64,000 nt of DNA from Flavobacterium enshiense (GCF_022836875.1 NZ_CP090376.1:2108001-2172000), one strand, 5' to 3'. Numbered from the stretch's first letter, positions 43,078-53,031 are shown. Program-made: numbers and translations. Notes: generated by a model not told the origin, from the letters alone.

Positions 43078-44964
43078 ATGAGTAAGATTATTGGAATCGA
43101 CTTAGGAACAACAAACTCCTGCGTATCCGTAATGGAAGGTGGAGAGCCGGTTGTAATTGCTAATGCCGAAGGAAAAAGAACAACACCATCTGTAATTGCA
43201 TTTGTGGAAGGTGGCGAAATTAAAGTGGGTGATCCTGCGAAAAGACAAGCAGTAACGAATCCAACAAAAACTATCGCTTCTATCAAACGTTTCATGGGTA
43301 ATAAATACACTGAAAGCGCTAAAGAGGCATCAACTGTAGCTTACAAAGTTGTTAAAGGTGATAATGATACACCACGTGTTGATATCGACGGAAGACTTTA
43401 CACGCCACAGGAATTATCAGCAATGGTACTTCAGAAAATGAAAAAAACAGCTGAAGATTACTTGGGTACTACAGTTACTGAAGCGGTTATCACTGTTCCT
43501 GCTTACTTTAACGATGCTCAGCGTCAGGCTACAAAAGAGGCTGGAGAAATTGCTGGTTTAAAAGTACGCAGAATCATCAACGAACCAACAGCTGCTGCGT
43601 TAGCTTACGGTTTGGATAAATTAGGCCACGATCATAAAATTGCAGTTTACGATTTAGGGGGAGGTACTTTTGATATTTCCATCCTTGAATTAGGAGACGG
43701 AGTTTTCGAAGTATTGTCTACAAACGGAGATACTCACTTAGGAGGTGACGATTTCGACCAGGTAATCATCGATTGGTTGGCTAACGATTTCAACTCAGCT
43801 GAAGGTGTAGACTTGCGTAAAGATCCTATGGCTTTACAGCGTTTGAAAGAGGCGGCTGAGAAAGCAAAAATCGAATTATCGTCTTCTGCACAAACAGAAA
43901 TCAACTTACCATATATTACGGCTACAGCTTCAGGACCAAAACACTTGGTACAAACGTTAACCCGTGCTAAATTTGAGCAATTGGCTGATACTTTAGTGAA
44001 ACGTTCTATGGATCCGGTTGCTAAAGCGTTAAAAGATGCTGGTTTATCAACATCTGATATCGACGAAGTAATCTTAGTGGGAGGTTCAACTCGTATCCCT
44101 GTAATTCAGGAGCAGGTTGAGAAATTCTTCGGTAAAAAACCATCAAAAGGAGTTAATCCAGATGAGGTTGTAGCGATTGGAGCTGCAATTCAGGGTGGTG
44201 TATTAACAGGAGACGTGAAAGACGTATTGTTACTTGACGTTACGCCACTTTCATTAGGTATTGAAACTATGGGAAGCGTAATGACAAAATTAATTGACTC
44301 AAATACGACTATTCCAACTAAAAAATCACAGGTATTCTCTACAGCGGCAGACAATCAGCCATCAGTGGAAATCCACGTGTTACAGGGTGAGCGTCCAATG
44401 GCAAACGATAACAAAACTATCGGTCGTTTCCACTTAGACGGAATTCCGCCAGCACCAAGAGGTGTACCTCAAATCGAAGTAATTTTCGATATCGATGCTA
44501 ATGGTATCATTCATGTAACTGCTGTTGATAAAGGAACTGGTAAATCACACGATATTCGTATCGAGGCTTCTTCAGGATTGACTCAGGAAGAAATCGAAAG
44601 AATGCGTAAAGAAGCAGAGGTTAATGCTGAAGCTGATAAATTAGCTAAAGAGAAAGTAGATAAATTGAACGAGGCTGACGGAATGATCTTCCAGACTGAA
44701 AAGCAATTGTCTGAATTCGGAGATAAATTATCAGAAGGTAACAAATCAAACATTCAGACTGCTTTAGAATCATTGAAAAAAGCTTACGAAACTAAAGACG
44801 TTGAAACTATTCAACCTGCTTTAGATGCAATTAATGAGGCTTGGAAAAATGCTTCAGAGGAAATGTACAAAGCACAGGCTGAAGGGCAAACTCACGAAGC
44901 ACAGCCACAGGCAGATGCTTCAGGAGACACAACTCAGGATGTAGACTTTGAGGAAGTGAAATAA
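43078..44964 (+). CDS. dnaK: Molecular chaperone DnaK (Hsp70)
   Basis: A 628-residue ATP-driven chaperone of normal length. Nucleotide-binding motifs [22 protein letters not shown] and [13 protein letters not shown] are present. The linker is [13 protein letters not shown], followed by the beta substrate-binding domain and a helical lid ending [10 protein letters not shown], the acidic Hsp70 tail. No grpE or dnaJ is adjacent. Its promoter region has an imperfect sigma-54-like element. Confidence 0.98.
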   Translation: MSKIIGIDLGTTNSCVSVMEGGEPVVIANAEGKRTTPSVIAFVEGGEIKVGDPAKRQAVTNPTKTIASIKRFMGNKYTESAKEASTVAYKVVKGDNDTPRVDIDGRLYTPQELSAMVLQKMKKTAEDYLGTTVTEAVITVPAYFNDAQRQATKEAGEIAGLKVRRIINEPTAAALAYGLDKLGHDHKIAVYDLGGGTFDISILELGDGVFEVLSTNGDTHLGGDDFDQVIIDWLANDFNSAEGVDLRKDPMALQRLKEAAEKAKIELSSSAQTEINLPYITATASGPKHLVQTLTRAKFEQLADTLVKRSMDPVAKALKDAGLSTSDIDEVILVGGSTRIPVIQEQVEKFFGKKPSKGVNPDEVVAIGAAIQGGVLTGDVKDVLLLDVTPLSLGIETMGSVMTKLIDSNTTIPTKKSQVFSTAADNQPSVEIHVLQGERPMANDNKTIGRFHLDGIPPAPRGVPQIEVIFDIDANGIIHVTAVDKGTGKSHDIRIEASSGLTQEEIERMRKEAEVNAEADKLAKEKVDKLNEADGMIFQTEKQLSEFGDKLSEGNKSNIQTALESLKKAYETKDVETIQPALDAINEAWKNASEEMYKAQAEGQTHEAQPQADASGDTTQDVDFEEVK

Positions 44965-44984
44965 TCTTTCCCAATTATACTTTT

Positions 44985-45012
44985 AAACCACGCTTAACGG
45001 CGTGGTTTTTTT
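44985..45012 (+). terminator. dnaK terminator
   Basis: AAACCACGC pairs with GCGTGGTTT around six bases, followed by more T. Confidence 0.93.
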
Positions 45013-45151
45013 TTATTATTCACATGCTTTATTTTAAACTGATTCGTTAAAATCTGAGCAATATGTTATAATTGTTTGAGGTTTTTTAAAAAATTTGTTT
45101 TTGCGAAAAAAAATTGTACTTTTCCAAAACCAAGAAACCTATTAAAAATTT

Positions 45152-45748
45152 ATGAAAAAGACACTTTTATTATTTGCTTTAGCAATAATGACCACTGTCG
45201 GGTATAGTCAGAAGAAGAAAAAAAACGGTTCAAATGCAGGCTCATCTTCTGAAGTTTTGGCTAAATCCGATAATCTTACCGCAGAAATGGGAAAGAATGC
45301 ATTTAATTTATATCTCAATGAAGGTGGTAAAAAGGAAGCTCTTTTTACGCGCCCTATAGATCCCAAAAGGAAATTGTCGGAATGCAAGATTACGAGTTAT
45401 AAAGCAAAGGATAGCAAACTGTATTATATTTCGTGGATAGAAAAAGGAACCAATAAGACCGATTTAAAAACAGAAGAAGTAACAAGTACTGTGTCCGAAA
45501 TCTGGGAAGTATCTACAAAAACGCAGGTTGCTGCAAACACACACACTATAACGAATATCACTGAAAAAGTCTTTTTGGATCAGGCAAAAGAGGTTTCTGA
45601 AACCCAGCAAAGAAGACGAGTTGAAGGATCCGAGTTCAAGTTATTGCCTAATGGAGATGCTATTCTAAAGGGGAAATCGGGGGAAACCAAATATACATTT
45701 GATCCTGTAACTAAAAAATATGTAGCGGTACGAGGAAAGAAAAAATAA
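45152..45748 (+). CDS. Exported protein of unknown function
   Basis: A 198-residue protein with a signal peptide (MKKTLLLFALAIMTTVGYSQ) followed by a Lys-rich, low-complexity segment (KKKKNGSNAGSSS). The rest is a soluble beta-rich domain (TSYKAKDSKLYYISWIEKG, LPNGDAILKGKSGETKY). The mature protein is strongly basic and ends in GKKK. I do not recognise a family. It forms a single unit between the dnaK terminator and its own hairpin. Confidence 0.65.
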   Translation: MKKTLLLFALAIMTTVGYSQKKKKNGSNAGSSSEVLAKSDNLTAEMGKNAFNLYLNEGGKKEALFTRPIDPKRKLSECKITSYKAKDSKLYYISWIEKGTNKTDLKTEEVTSTVSEIWEVSTKTQVAANTHTITNITEKVFLDQAKEVSETQQRRRVEGSEFKLLPNGDAILKGKSGETKYTFDPVTKKYVAVRGKKK

Positions 45749-45756
45749 ACCAATTA

Positions 45757-45784
45757 AACCAGTGATAATGTCACTGGTTTTTTT
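45757..45784 (+). terminator. Terminator after the basic exported protein gene
   Basis: AACCAGTGA pairs with TCACTGGTT around five bases, followed by a T-run. Confidence 0.92.
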
Positions 45785-45918
45785 AGTTACTATTTTTCTG
45801 TTTATTTCTTTACGTCTTTAATAGATTAATAAAATCGATTTAATAGTAACAATTTTTTTCAATGAATATAAAAAAGCGATATTTGTATTACAAAAAACCA
45901 ATTCTAAAAGTAGAAATT

Positions 45919-46098
45919 ATGATGAACAAAAATACTGTTTTAGGCTGGGCAACATTTATTATGATTGTTATGGGTTGCATATTGATAGGATTAGCAGTAT
46001 ACCGTTATGCTGATGTAGCCGGATGGGGTTTCGGAGCTGTAGGTATTGGTTTTTTTTCCATTGCATGGGTTTTTAACGCATTAAACGGAAGAGTGTAA
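45919..46098 (+). CDS. CAL67264-family small membrane protein
   Basis: A 59-residue protein when started at 45919 (or 58 from 45922; the codons are adjacent ATGs). It has two hydrophobic helices, AFIMIVMG-like at about 10-27 and VGIGFFSIAWVF at about 40-54, joined by YRYADVAGWGFG. It matches the small flavobacterial CAL67264 membrane family of unknown role. A frame opening at 45862 adds 19 lysine- and tyrosine-rich residues that are not family-like. Confidence 0.7.
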   Translation: MMNKNTVLGWATFIMIVMGCILIGLAVYRYADVAGWGFGAVGIGFFSIAWVFNALNGRV

Positions 46099-46185
46099 GC
46101 TAAATCATAAATGAAACAGAAAGTTCTTTTATGATTTACGTTAGCATTTAAAGATATTTTAAAATTATTTAAGAGCACTTAAATA

Positions 46186-46235
46186 ATCCAAAAGAAAGAG
46201 CCACAGTAATATTACTGTGGCTCTTTCTTTTGGAT
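46186..46235 (+). terminator. Perfect 50-bp palindrome, likely terminator
   Basis: Two 25-base arms (ATCCAAAAGAAAGAG then CCACAGTAAT, and their exact complement) meet with no spacer. In RNA the hairpin would be very stable, ending in CTCTTTCTTTTGG rather than a pure T-run. It lies 88 bp after the CAL67264-family gene and about 160 bp before the next gene. Confidence 0.6.
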
Positions 46236-46392
46236 GGATTCGATTTATTTATAAAGTACTACTTACAAAATGATATATTAACTTTCTTGTTTGTAATATT
46301 TTACTTCTTAACGATTATAGTTGCGGTTTATCGGACAAATATGTTAATTTTTTAAAAACTTTTTACTTTTATTCTACTAAAATCTTAAAAAC

Positions 46393-46623
46393 ATGAAGAG
46401 TATTTTAGTTATTATAGGGTTTTTCTTTTGTATTGTAATGTTGAATGCGCAGGACGAACCCAACAAAAAATACAATGGCAGGTGTGAGTTCCGGTGGGAT
46501 GACCGTGCAAACTTTCATAAAGGAAAAGTTCCCGATCTGATTGATGAGCCATTACACACAATCAGTTTTCCTTTAAGTACTATTTCAATGAGATTTAATA
46601 TAAAAAGAAGCAATAAAACATAA
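46393..46623 (+). CDS. Small exported peptide at the head of the asparaginase cluster
   Basis: A 76-residue ORF with a clear signal peptide (MKSILVIIGFFFCIVMLNAQ) and a mature part of about 56 residues containing one Cys, a KYNGRCEFRWDDRANFHKGK segment and a basic end. It ends 26 bp before the asparaginase start and probably opens its operon. I do not recognise the family, and the short mature chain may be a truncated remnant. Confidence 0.55.
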   Translation: MKSILVIIGFFFCIVMLNAQDEPNKKYNGRCEFRWDDRANFHKGKVPDLIDEPLHTISFPLSTISMRFNIKRSNKT

Positions 46624-46649
46624 TTAATCAACTTTTAATTCCATAAACA

Positions 46650-47726
46650 ATGAAAGCACTTATATTTTCAGCAAAAACAGCAAAAATAATGAGCCTTTTT
46701 TTAGGTTTATTTATAGGATTTAGTGTTCAGGCACAAAGTTTACCACGTGTAAAAATTCTTGCAACAGGAGGAACCATTGCCGGTGCCGGTGCTGCTGCAG
46801 ACCAGGCAGGATATAAGGCGGGCGCGCTTCCTATTGATCAGTTACTAAGCGCCGTACCACAGATTCATAAATATGCAACTGTTACCGGTGAGCAGATTTC
46901 GAGTATCGGAAGTCAGGATATGTCCATCGAAATCTGGATGAAGCTTAACAAACGCATCAATGAAATATTCAGTAAAAACGAAGCAGATGCTGTAGTGATT
47001 ACCCACGGAACCGATACTCAGGAAGAAACATCCTTTTTCCTTAATCTGACGCTTAGAAGCGACAAACCCGTAGTATTTACAGGATCAATGCGTGCAGCAA
47101 CGGCTATTAGTGCAGACGGACCTAAAAACCTGTTTGATGCTGTTGTGGTTGCCGCAAGTCCGAAAAGTAAAGGCAGAGGGCCTATTGTGGTATTCTCGGA
47201 AAGTATTTTTGACGGAAGGGATATCGTGAAAACAAGTTCCACTCACATGGAAGCCTATACTGCTCCAAATGCCGGTCCGATCGGACAGGTATATGATGCG
47301 AAACCGGTTTATTATCAGGAATCGGGACGTAAATCAGACAAAAACACGCCATTCGATATTTCAGGAGTAACAAAAATGCCTCGTGTGGAAATAGTTTATA
47401 TGTATGCCGATGCTAATCCTTCTCTGATCAATGCTTTAGTAAATGAAAAAGTAGACGGAATTGTTATAGCAGGTGTAGGAAACGGGAATTTCAACAAAGC
47501 GTATTATGATGCTATTGATGCCGCCGTGAAAAAAGGTGTGGTGGTTTGTAGAGCAACAAGATGTGTTTCCGGCCGTGTTGTACTTAAGGATGAGGTAGAC
47601 GATGATAAGTTGGGAACTATTGTAAGTGACGATTTGAATCCTCAAAAAGCACGTATATTATTGATGGTTGGTTTAACCAAAACCAAAGACAAAAAGCAAT
47701 TACAACAGTATTTCTTTGAATACTAA
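46650..47726 (+). CDS. ansB: Periplasmic (type II) L-asparaginase
   Basis: A 358-residue enzyme hydrolysing L-asparagine to aspartate and ammonia. A signal peptide covers about residues 1-29 (cleavage after VQAQ). The first catalytic Thr42 lies in ILATGGTIAGAG. The second motif VVITHGTDTQEET supplies the Thr-Lys-Asp relay, and FTGSMRAATAISADGP is also conserved. Exported, full-length type II enzymes have high affinity. It is followed 81 bp later by an exported aspartase, so its product has a local consumer. Confidence 0.93.
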   Translation: MKALIFSAKTAKIMSLFLGLFIGFSVQAQSLPRVKILATGGTIAGAGAAADQAGYKAGALPIDQLLSAVPQIHKYATVTGEQISSIGSQDMSIEIWMKLNKRINEIFSKNEADAVVITHGTDTQEETSFFLNLTLRSDKPVVFTGSMRAATAISADGPKNLFDAVVVAASPKSKGRGPIVVFSESIFDGRDIVKTSSTHMEAYTAPNAGPIGQVYDAKPVYYQESGRKSDKNTPFDISGVTKMPRVEIVYMYADANPSLINALVNEKVDGIVIAGVGNGNFNKAYYDAIDAAVKKGVVVCRATRCVSGRVVLKDEVDDDKLGTIVSDDLNPQKARILLMVGLTKTKDKKQLQQYFFEY

Positions 47727-47807
47727 TCGCTTAAATCAATAAGTGCGTCCTTCTAAAAAAACCATCGGAATGATTTTTAAAATTATTTCCGAGTAAAATA
47801 AAAAGTC

Positions 47808-49268
47808 ATGAGAAAAGTAAAATATATCTCTCTTATGTTGCTGATGATTGCTTCATCACAATATTCAATTGCTCAAACCCGAACAGAAAAAGATCTGTTG
47901 GGTGAAAAGCAAATACCCGCTGATGCTTACTACGGGATACAAACCCTCAGGGCATTGGAAAACTTTCAGGTTAGCGGAGTTAAAACAAATTTTTATCCCG
48001 ACTATGTAAAGGCTTATGCCATGGTAAAACTGGCAGCAGCAAGAGCCAACGGCGAGGTTGGTCGAATGAAAAAAGACAGACTTGCCGCCATAGAAAAAGC
48101 TTGTCAGGCTGTTATGGACGGGAAGTATCACGACCAGTTCCTGACCGATTTGTATCAGGGAGGTGCGGGAACTTCGGCTAATATGAATGCCAATGAAGTA
48201 CTGGCAAATATTGCCCTGGAAATGATGGGAAAAAAGAAAGGGGAGTATCAGTACATCGAACCTCATGACGATTTAAACATGGGACAGTCCACCAACGATG
48301 TGTACCCAACAGCAATACACATCGCTTTGATTCTGCATAACGATAAAGTGATGAAGGAAGCTCAACTGTTAGCGCAGTCTTTCCATAAAAAAGGAGATCA
48401 GTTTAATCATCTGTTAAAGATGGGTCGTACGGAAGGGCAGGATGCTGTACCAATGACATTAGGACAGGAATTTCATGCCTTCGGTTATCAGCTTGATGCA
48501 GCCATAGATGCCATGCGTAAATCGGAAGCCTATCTGTATGAGGTAAATATGGGGGCAACGGCTATCGGTACAGGACTGACAGCAACTCCGGGTTATGCTG
48601 AAAAATGTACGGCACAGCTGGCTAAAATCACCGGAAAACCAATTGTATTGGCCAAAGATCTGATTGCTGCCACAAGCAGTATGCAGGCTTTTGTTATGTA
48701 TTCATCTTCTTTAAAAAACTTAGCTGTGACACTTTCTAAAATCAGTAGCGATTTGATATTCCTTGCAAGTGGTCCGCGAACAGGTATTTTCGAGATCAAT
48801 TTACCGGCACTTCAGCCTGGCTCATCCATTATGCCTGGAAAAGTAAATCCTGTTATGCCGGAATTGATGAACAATATTTGTTTTAAAGTGATGGGTAATG
48901 ATGTAACGGTTGCATTCGCATCTCAGGACGGACTTTTACAGCTGAATCCTTACGAACCGGTCGTTGCAGTAGCTATTATGGAATCTCAGGCGTTATTTTA
49001 TAAATCAATGCCGTTATTCCGTAAAAATTGTATTGACGGAATTACTGCCAACGAAAAAGTACTGAAACATTACATTGAACGCAGCGTAGGTATTGTTACG
49101 GCTCTTAATCCGGTTCTTGGTTATGAAAAAACAACCGAATTGGCCAAAGAAGCCCTTGAGAAAGATAAGGGAATTCTTGAATTGATCCGAGAAAAGAAAT
49201 TGCTTACCGAAGATCAGATTAAGAAATTGTTAGATCCGGCAACAATGACCGGACAACAGAAAAAATAA
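47808..49268 (+). CDS. aspA: Exported aspartate ammonia-lyase
   Basis: A 486-residue fumarase/aspartase superfamily enzyme converting aspartate to fumarate and ammonia. The catalytic SS loop is seen in GSSIMPGKVNPVMPE, with GQSTNDVYPTA and GAGTSANMNANE also conserved; the latter fits aspartase better than fumarase. An N-terminal signal peptide (MRKVKYISLMLLMIASSQYS, then IAQ) precedes the normal start TRTEKDLLGEK. Aspartases are usually cytoplasmic, so export is unusual and fits the secreted asparaginase and glutaminase beside it. Confidence 0.9.
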   Translation: MRKVKYISLMLLMIASSQYSIAQTRTEKDLLGEKQIPADAYYGIQTLRALENFQVSGVKTNFYPDYVKAYAMVKLAAARANGEVGRMKKDRLAAIEKACQAVMDGKYHDQFLTDLYQGGAGTSANMNANEVLANIALEMMGKKKGEYQYIEPHDDLNMGQSTNDVYPTAIHIALILHNDKVMKEAQLLAQSFHKKGDQFNHLLKMGRTEGQDAVPMTLGQEFHAFGYQLDAAIDAMRKSEAYLYEVNMGATAIGTGLTATPGYAEKCTAQLAKITGKPIVLAKDLIAATSSMQAFVMYSSSLKNLAVTLSKISSDLIFLASGPRTGIFEINLPALQPGSSIMPGKVNPVMPELMNNICFKVMGNDVTVAFASQDGLLQLNPYEPVVAVAIMESQALFYKSMPLFRKNCIDGITANEKVLKHYIERSVGIVTALNPVLGYEKTTELAKEALEKDKGILELIREKKLLTEDQIKKLLDPATMTGQQKK

Positions 49269-49367
49269 TTGTGGAATCTTTTTCGGAGTAATTCGGAAAT
49301 AAAATGTGTCCCAATGAAATTACTTGAAATTGAAGGCGAAAGCCAAGCAAAACAATCGAATATCATT

Positions 49368-50624
49368 ATGAAAACCTTGTTATCACTGCTTTTTGTGGTA
49401 ACAGGGTTTGTTTCGTTTGCACAAGATGTTCCTAAAGAACAGAGGCTTGACGGAACTGAAGGTGAAATTTTTAAGGAAAAGGATACGATTGTCCCAGAAA
49501 AGAAAATCTCAAGAGGTAACGAATTTGAAAACGATCTAACTACATTAAGGTTTGGGGGAGGTTTTATGTATGAACATGCGTTTTACAGTCAGGATGATGA
49601 GAGTAAAAACCAGGTACAGCTATCTCCCGGCTTTATTGTGAGGGATTTTAGGGTTACGCTATCAGGAAAGTTAAAAACCAAAAGAGACATAAGCTGGAAA
49701 GTCGGAATCATGTATGATGGTAATTCCAGAATCTGGCTCGCAAGGGAAAGTGGTGTCATGTTTGGGGTTCCGAAATTAGCAGGGCATATTTTTGTTGGGC
49801 GGACCAAAGAAGGGTATTCAATGAGTAAGGTCATGAATGGATATTCCATGTGGCATATGGAAAGAAATATGTCTATAGATATTATTCCAATATTGGCAGA
49901 TGGTGTGAAGTATATGGGGTTTCTTCCAAAACAAAAAATAAACTGGAATATTGGCGCTTATACAGATGTACTGTCTAAAGCACAGAGTTTTTCAAAATAC
50001 AAATGGCAATTTGTTTCCAGAATAGGTTATCTCCCGATTTATACAGATGCTTTAAAACCGGTAATGCATGTTGGCCTTAATTACAGATATGGAGAGGTTA
50101 AAGATCATAAGTTGCAAGTACGTTCACGCCCAGAGGCTAACCAGGCACCTTATTTCTTAGATACCGGCGTATTTTCTGTATTTAATTCGAATCATGTTGG
50201 AGGTGAATTTTATTACAGATCAGGTGCTTTCCTTTTAGGTTCTGAATACAATTTTCATATGATGAATTCGACCGAAACAAATAATCCTGTATTCCATGGG
50301 GGTGAAGTGTTTGTGGCTTATTCGATTACAGGTGAAGTACGTCCTTACTTGAGTAATCCGGGAATATTTTCATTCCTTAAACCAAAAAAATCTGTTTTTG
50401 ATGGGGGATACGGAGCTGTTGAAGCAATTCTTCGTTTTTCATCGCTCGATCTCACTGATGGAACGTTACAGGGTGGCGAATTTTGGAGAATTACGCCGAT
50501 GGTTAACTGGTATCTTTCTGAAAATATCCGATTCTATTTTGCTTACGGATATGGAGTTTTGGATAAGGATAGTCAACAAGGTGTCACTAACTTTTTTCAA
50601 AGCCGAGTATTGCTAATGTTATAG
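49368..50624 (+). CDS. Outer membrane porin (OprO/OprP-like)
   Basis: A 418-residue protein when started at 49368 (MKTLLSLLFVVTGFVSFAQ signal peptide). Frames to 49314 or TTG 49269 put extra residues ahead of the signal. The body is strand-rich with aromatic girdle residues (TLRFGGGFMYEHAFYSQDD ... FRVTLSGKLK) and ends FFQSRVLLML. It is like the phosphate-selective porin O/P family in layout. Within this cluster it may admit amino acids or release products, but selectivity cannot be read. Confidence 0.77.
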   Translation: MKTLLSLLFVVTGFVSFAQDVPKEQRLDGTEGEIFKEKDTIVPEKKISRGNEFENDLTTLRFGGGFMYEHAFYSQDDESKNQVQLSPGFIVRDFRVTLSGKLKTKRDISWKVGIMYDGNSRIWLARESGVMFGVPKLAGHIFVGRTKEGYSMSKVMNGYSMWHMERNMSIDIIPILADGVKYMGFLPKQKINWNIGAYTDVLSKAQSFSKYKWQFVSRIGYLPIYTDALKPVMHVGLNYRYGEVKDHKLQVRSRPEANQAPYFLDTGVFSVFNSNHVGGEFYYRSGAFLLGSEYNFHMMNSTETNNPVFHGGEVFVAYSITGEVRPYLSNPGIFSFLKPKKSVFDGGYGAVEAILRFSSLDLTDGTLQGGEFWRITPMVNWYLSENIRFYFAYGYGVLDKDSQQGVTNFFQSRVLLML

Positions 50625-50688
50625 CGGATTTAACGCACTATCTGAAGGTATGAAGACTGCATGATGAATTTAAAATAAATACATTATC

Positions 50689-51726
50689 ATGAAAAAAAAC
50701 TATTTTGGAAAAAGGATAATGTCTTTATCGTTGTTGTTAGTTACTGCTCTGATTTACGGTCAATCAAAAGAAAAATCTGCCAATATCATGTCTAAAGAAA
50801 ATATAGAGGCTGTACTGAAAGAAGCATACTCAAAATTTAAAGACATAAAAGAAGGAAAGAACGCCGACTATATTAAAGAATTAGCCAATGTAGATCCGAA
50901 TATTTTTGGGATTGCCCTGGTAACTACATACGGTAAGGTATACACAGTCGGTGATTACAATGCTATGGTGTCCATACAAAGCATAAGCAAGGCTTTTGTG
51001 ATGGCTCAGATTATCGAGGAGAACGGGCATCAGGCCATTCAGGACAAAATTGGGGTAGATGCAACCGGTATGCGCTTTAATTCGATCGTTGCAATAGAAG
51101 AGCACAATGGAAGGGAAATTAATCCATTGGTAAATCCGGGAGCCATAGCTGCAACAAGTATGGTAAAAGGCAACGATTCTATTGCCAAATGGAAAAGCAT
51201 TCTTACGAAGCAAAGTGAATTTGCCGGTCGGGCCCTATCATTGAACAAGCCTGTATATATCAGTGAAGCCAGTGATAATCTCCGAAATCAGGCAATCGCC
51301 CATTTGCTTTTTTCTTATGGCAGATTGTATTTCGACCCGGTTCAGTCAACCGATATTTACACGAAGCAATGCGCCCTTAATGTAAGCGCAAAAGATCTTG
51401 CTGTAATGTCGGCCACTTTAGCCAATGGCGGTGTTAACCCAGTGACCAAAAAGAAAGTAGTATCTCCCGAAACGGTAATGTACACGCTTCCGGTTATGGC
51501 AACAGCCGGTCTATATGATGACTCGGGAATTTGGTTTTACAATTCAGGTTTACCGGCAAAAAGCGGTGTTGGGGGAGGTATTATAGCGGTCTGTCCGGGT
51601 AAATTCGGAATCGGAGTCGTTTCTCCGCCATTAGATGCCGCAGGCAATAGTCTGAAATCCCAGTTGGTAATTAAATATGTGGTAGAAAAGCTAAAGGCTA
51701 ATCCATATTTAATTCAGCCTAAATAA
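50689..51726 (+). CDS. glsA: Exported glutaminase A
   Basis: A 345-residue serine-dependent glutaminase of the beta-lactamase fold, giving glutamate and ammonia. The catalytic pair Ser98 and Lys101 lies in SIQSISKAF. NPGAIAATSMV and ASDNLRNQAIAHLL are conserved, as is the closing SGVGGGIIAVCPGKFGIGV. The N-terminus (MKKNYFGKRIMSLSLLLVTA, then LIYGQ) is a signal peptide, which most cytoplasmic glutaminases lack. It lies 64 bp after the porin in the same operon-like run. Confidence 0.92.
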   Translation: MKKNYFGKRIMSLSLLLVTALIYGQSKEKSANIMSKENIEAVLKEAYSKFKDIKEGKNADYIKELANVDPNIFGIALVTTYGKVYTVGDYNAMVSIQSISKAFVMAQIIEENGHQAIQDKIGVDATGMRFNSIVAIEEHNGREINPLVNPGAIAATSMVKGNDSIAKWKSILTKQSEFAGRALSLNKPVYISEASDNLRNQAIAHLLFSYGRLYFDPVQSTDIYTKQCALNVSAKDLAVMSATLANGGVNPVTKKKVVSPETVMYTLPVMATAGLYDDSGIWFYNSGLPAKSGVGGGIIAVCPGKFGIGVVSPPLDAAGNSLKSQLVIKYVVEKLKANPYLIQPK

Positions 51727-51803
51727 TTTAATCGTATCAGGCCTGTTGTGTATTTGGAAACCAGCAGGTTTTATTTTGTGTTTAAGTTTTTAATAAAAAA
51801 GGG

Positions 51804-53030
51804 ATGTTTAGTTATTCAAAAATAGTGATGGTCTTATTGCTGGTCTTTCCATTGTTTTTGTATGCCCAAATCCCTGAAAAAAAGAAAACTGATTCCATTC
51901 CTTCCGTAGAACACGATACAGTACAAAAAGTTTTAGAAGTAGAAGTAGATACCACACTTTCAGAAAGTGAAAAAAAAGTCAGAAAAGAGGCTTTTACCCC
52001 GGATATTTTACACTTGATAAACGGCGACAGGTTAACCGGTAAAATTTTATCGTTCCAACAGGGGAGATTAAGTTTTGATGCACAGGGGCCAGGTGTTGTT
52101 TCCATAAAATGGTACAAAATATTTTCCATTGACGGCGGAAGTAAAATATATAAAGTGGAAAATATTTACGGCGAAATTTTCATCGGGAAAATAGCCAAAT
52201 CTGATATGATGGGAGAAATAATTGTTTTAACAGGACCAGATGAAATAATCGAATCAAGTGTAACAGCCGAGTCCAGCGCAACAGCCGAGCTAAAAAAAAG
52301 TGTGCCAAAAGGAACAACAATTAAGTTTGAAGAAATTTTAAGAATTTTTCCTCTTGAAGAAAAATGGTATGAGGGATTTAAGGGCGATATAGGAGCAGGG
52401 GTGAGTTATACAAAGTCTTCTGAAGTACTACGTATTAGCGCGGAAAGTAACCTTTTTTACGTCATTTCACGATGGCGCTTTGTTAACGATTTCTCATATA
52501 TGGCGACTTCAACAGAAAGTTCGGATTATTCGGTGAGAATACAGGAAAATTTGCAGGAGTTTTATTCATTGTACAGGAAATGGGTACTGTATCAGGCGAA
52601 TTCCTTCAATAGGAATGACGAATTGGGTATCGATGCAAAACTATCATTCGGTTTCGGAATCGGAAATAATCTCATTATTACCGAACGCCAGAGATTACTG
52701 GTGTTCACAGGTTTTTTGCAGAACTTTGAAGATAATATAGATACGGATAAGTTTATTGCAAACAGTGAATGGCCTGTAACATTGCAGCATACAGTTTACA
52801 GTTTTATAAGTCCGAATCTTTCCTCAACATTAAAAGCGGGTTCTTATGTCGGACTCACTGAAAAAGACAGATATCGTTTCGATGTGAGCGCCGATCTTAC
52901 TTGGGAGATATTCAACGATTTCAAAATACAATTCAGTTTTTATTATAACTATGACAATAAAAACATAGTCGGAAAAAACACAAAAGAAGATAGCGGTACA
53001 GAACTGTCTTTTTTATTAGAACTCAAGTAA
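51804..53030 (+). CDS. DUF481 outer membrane protein
   Basis: A 408-residue exported protein (signal peptide ending LYAQ, residue 22). An N-terminal beta-sandwich segment (HLINGDRLTGKILSFQQGRL, VSIKWYKIFSI) is followed by a DUF481 beta-barrel from about residue 190. It lies 77 bp after glsA and is the last gene of the run. A 21-bp repeat array starts one base after its stop. DUF481 proteins have no known activity. Confidence 0.8.
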   Translation: MFSYSKIVMVLLLVFPLFLYAQIPEKKKTDSIPSVEHDTVQKVLEVEVDTTLSESEKKVRKEAFTPDILHLINGDRLTGKILSFQQGRLSFDAQGPGVVSIKWYKIFSIDGGSKIYKVENIYGEIFIGKIAKSDMMGEIIVLTGPDEIIESSVTAESSATAELKKSVPKGTTIKFEEILRIFPLEEKWYEGFKGDIGAGVSYTKSSEVLRISAESNLFYVISRWRFVNDFSYMATSTESSDYSVRIQENLQEFYSLYRKWVLYQANSFNRNDELGIDAKLSFGFGIGNNLIITERQRLLVFTGFLQNFEDNIDTDKFIANSEWPVTLQHTVYSFISPNLSSTLKAGSYVGLTEKDRYRFDVSADLTWEIFNDFKIQFSFYYNYDNKNIVGKNTKEDSGTELSFLLELK

Positions 53031-53031
53031 A

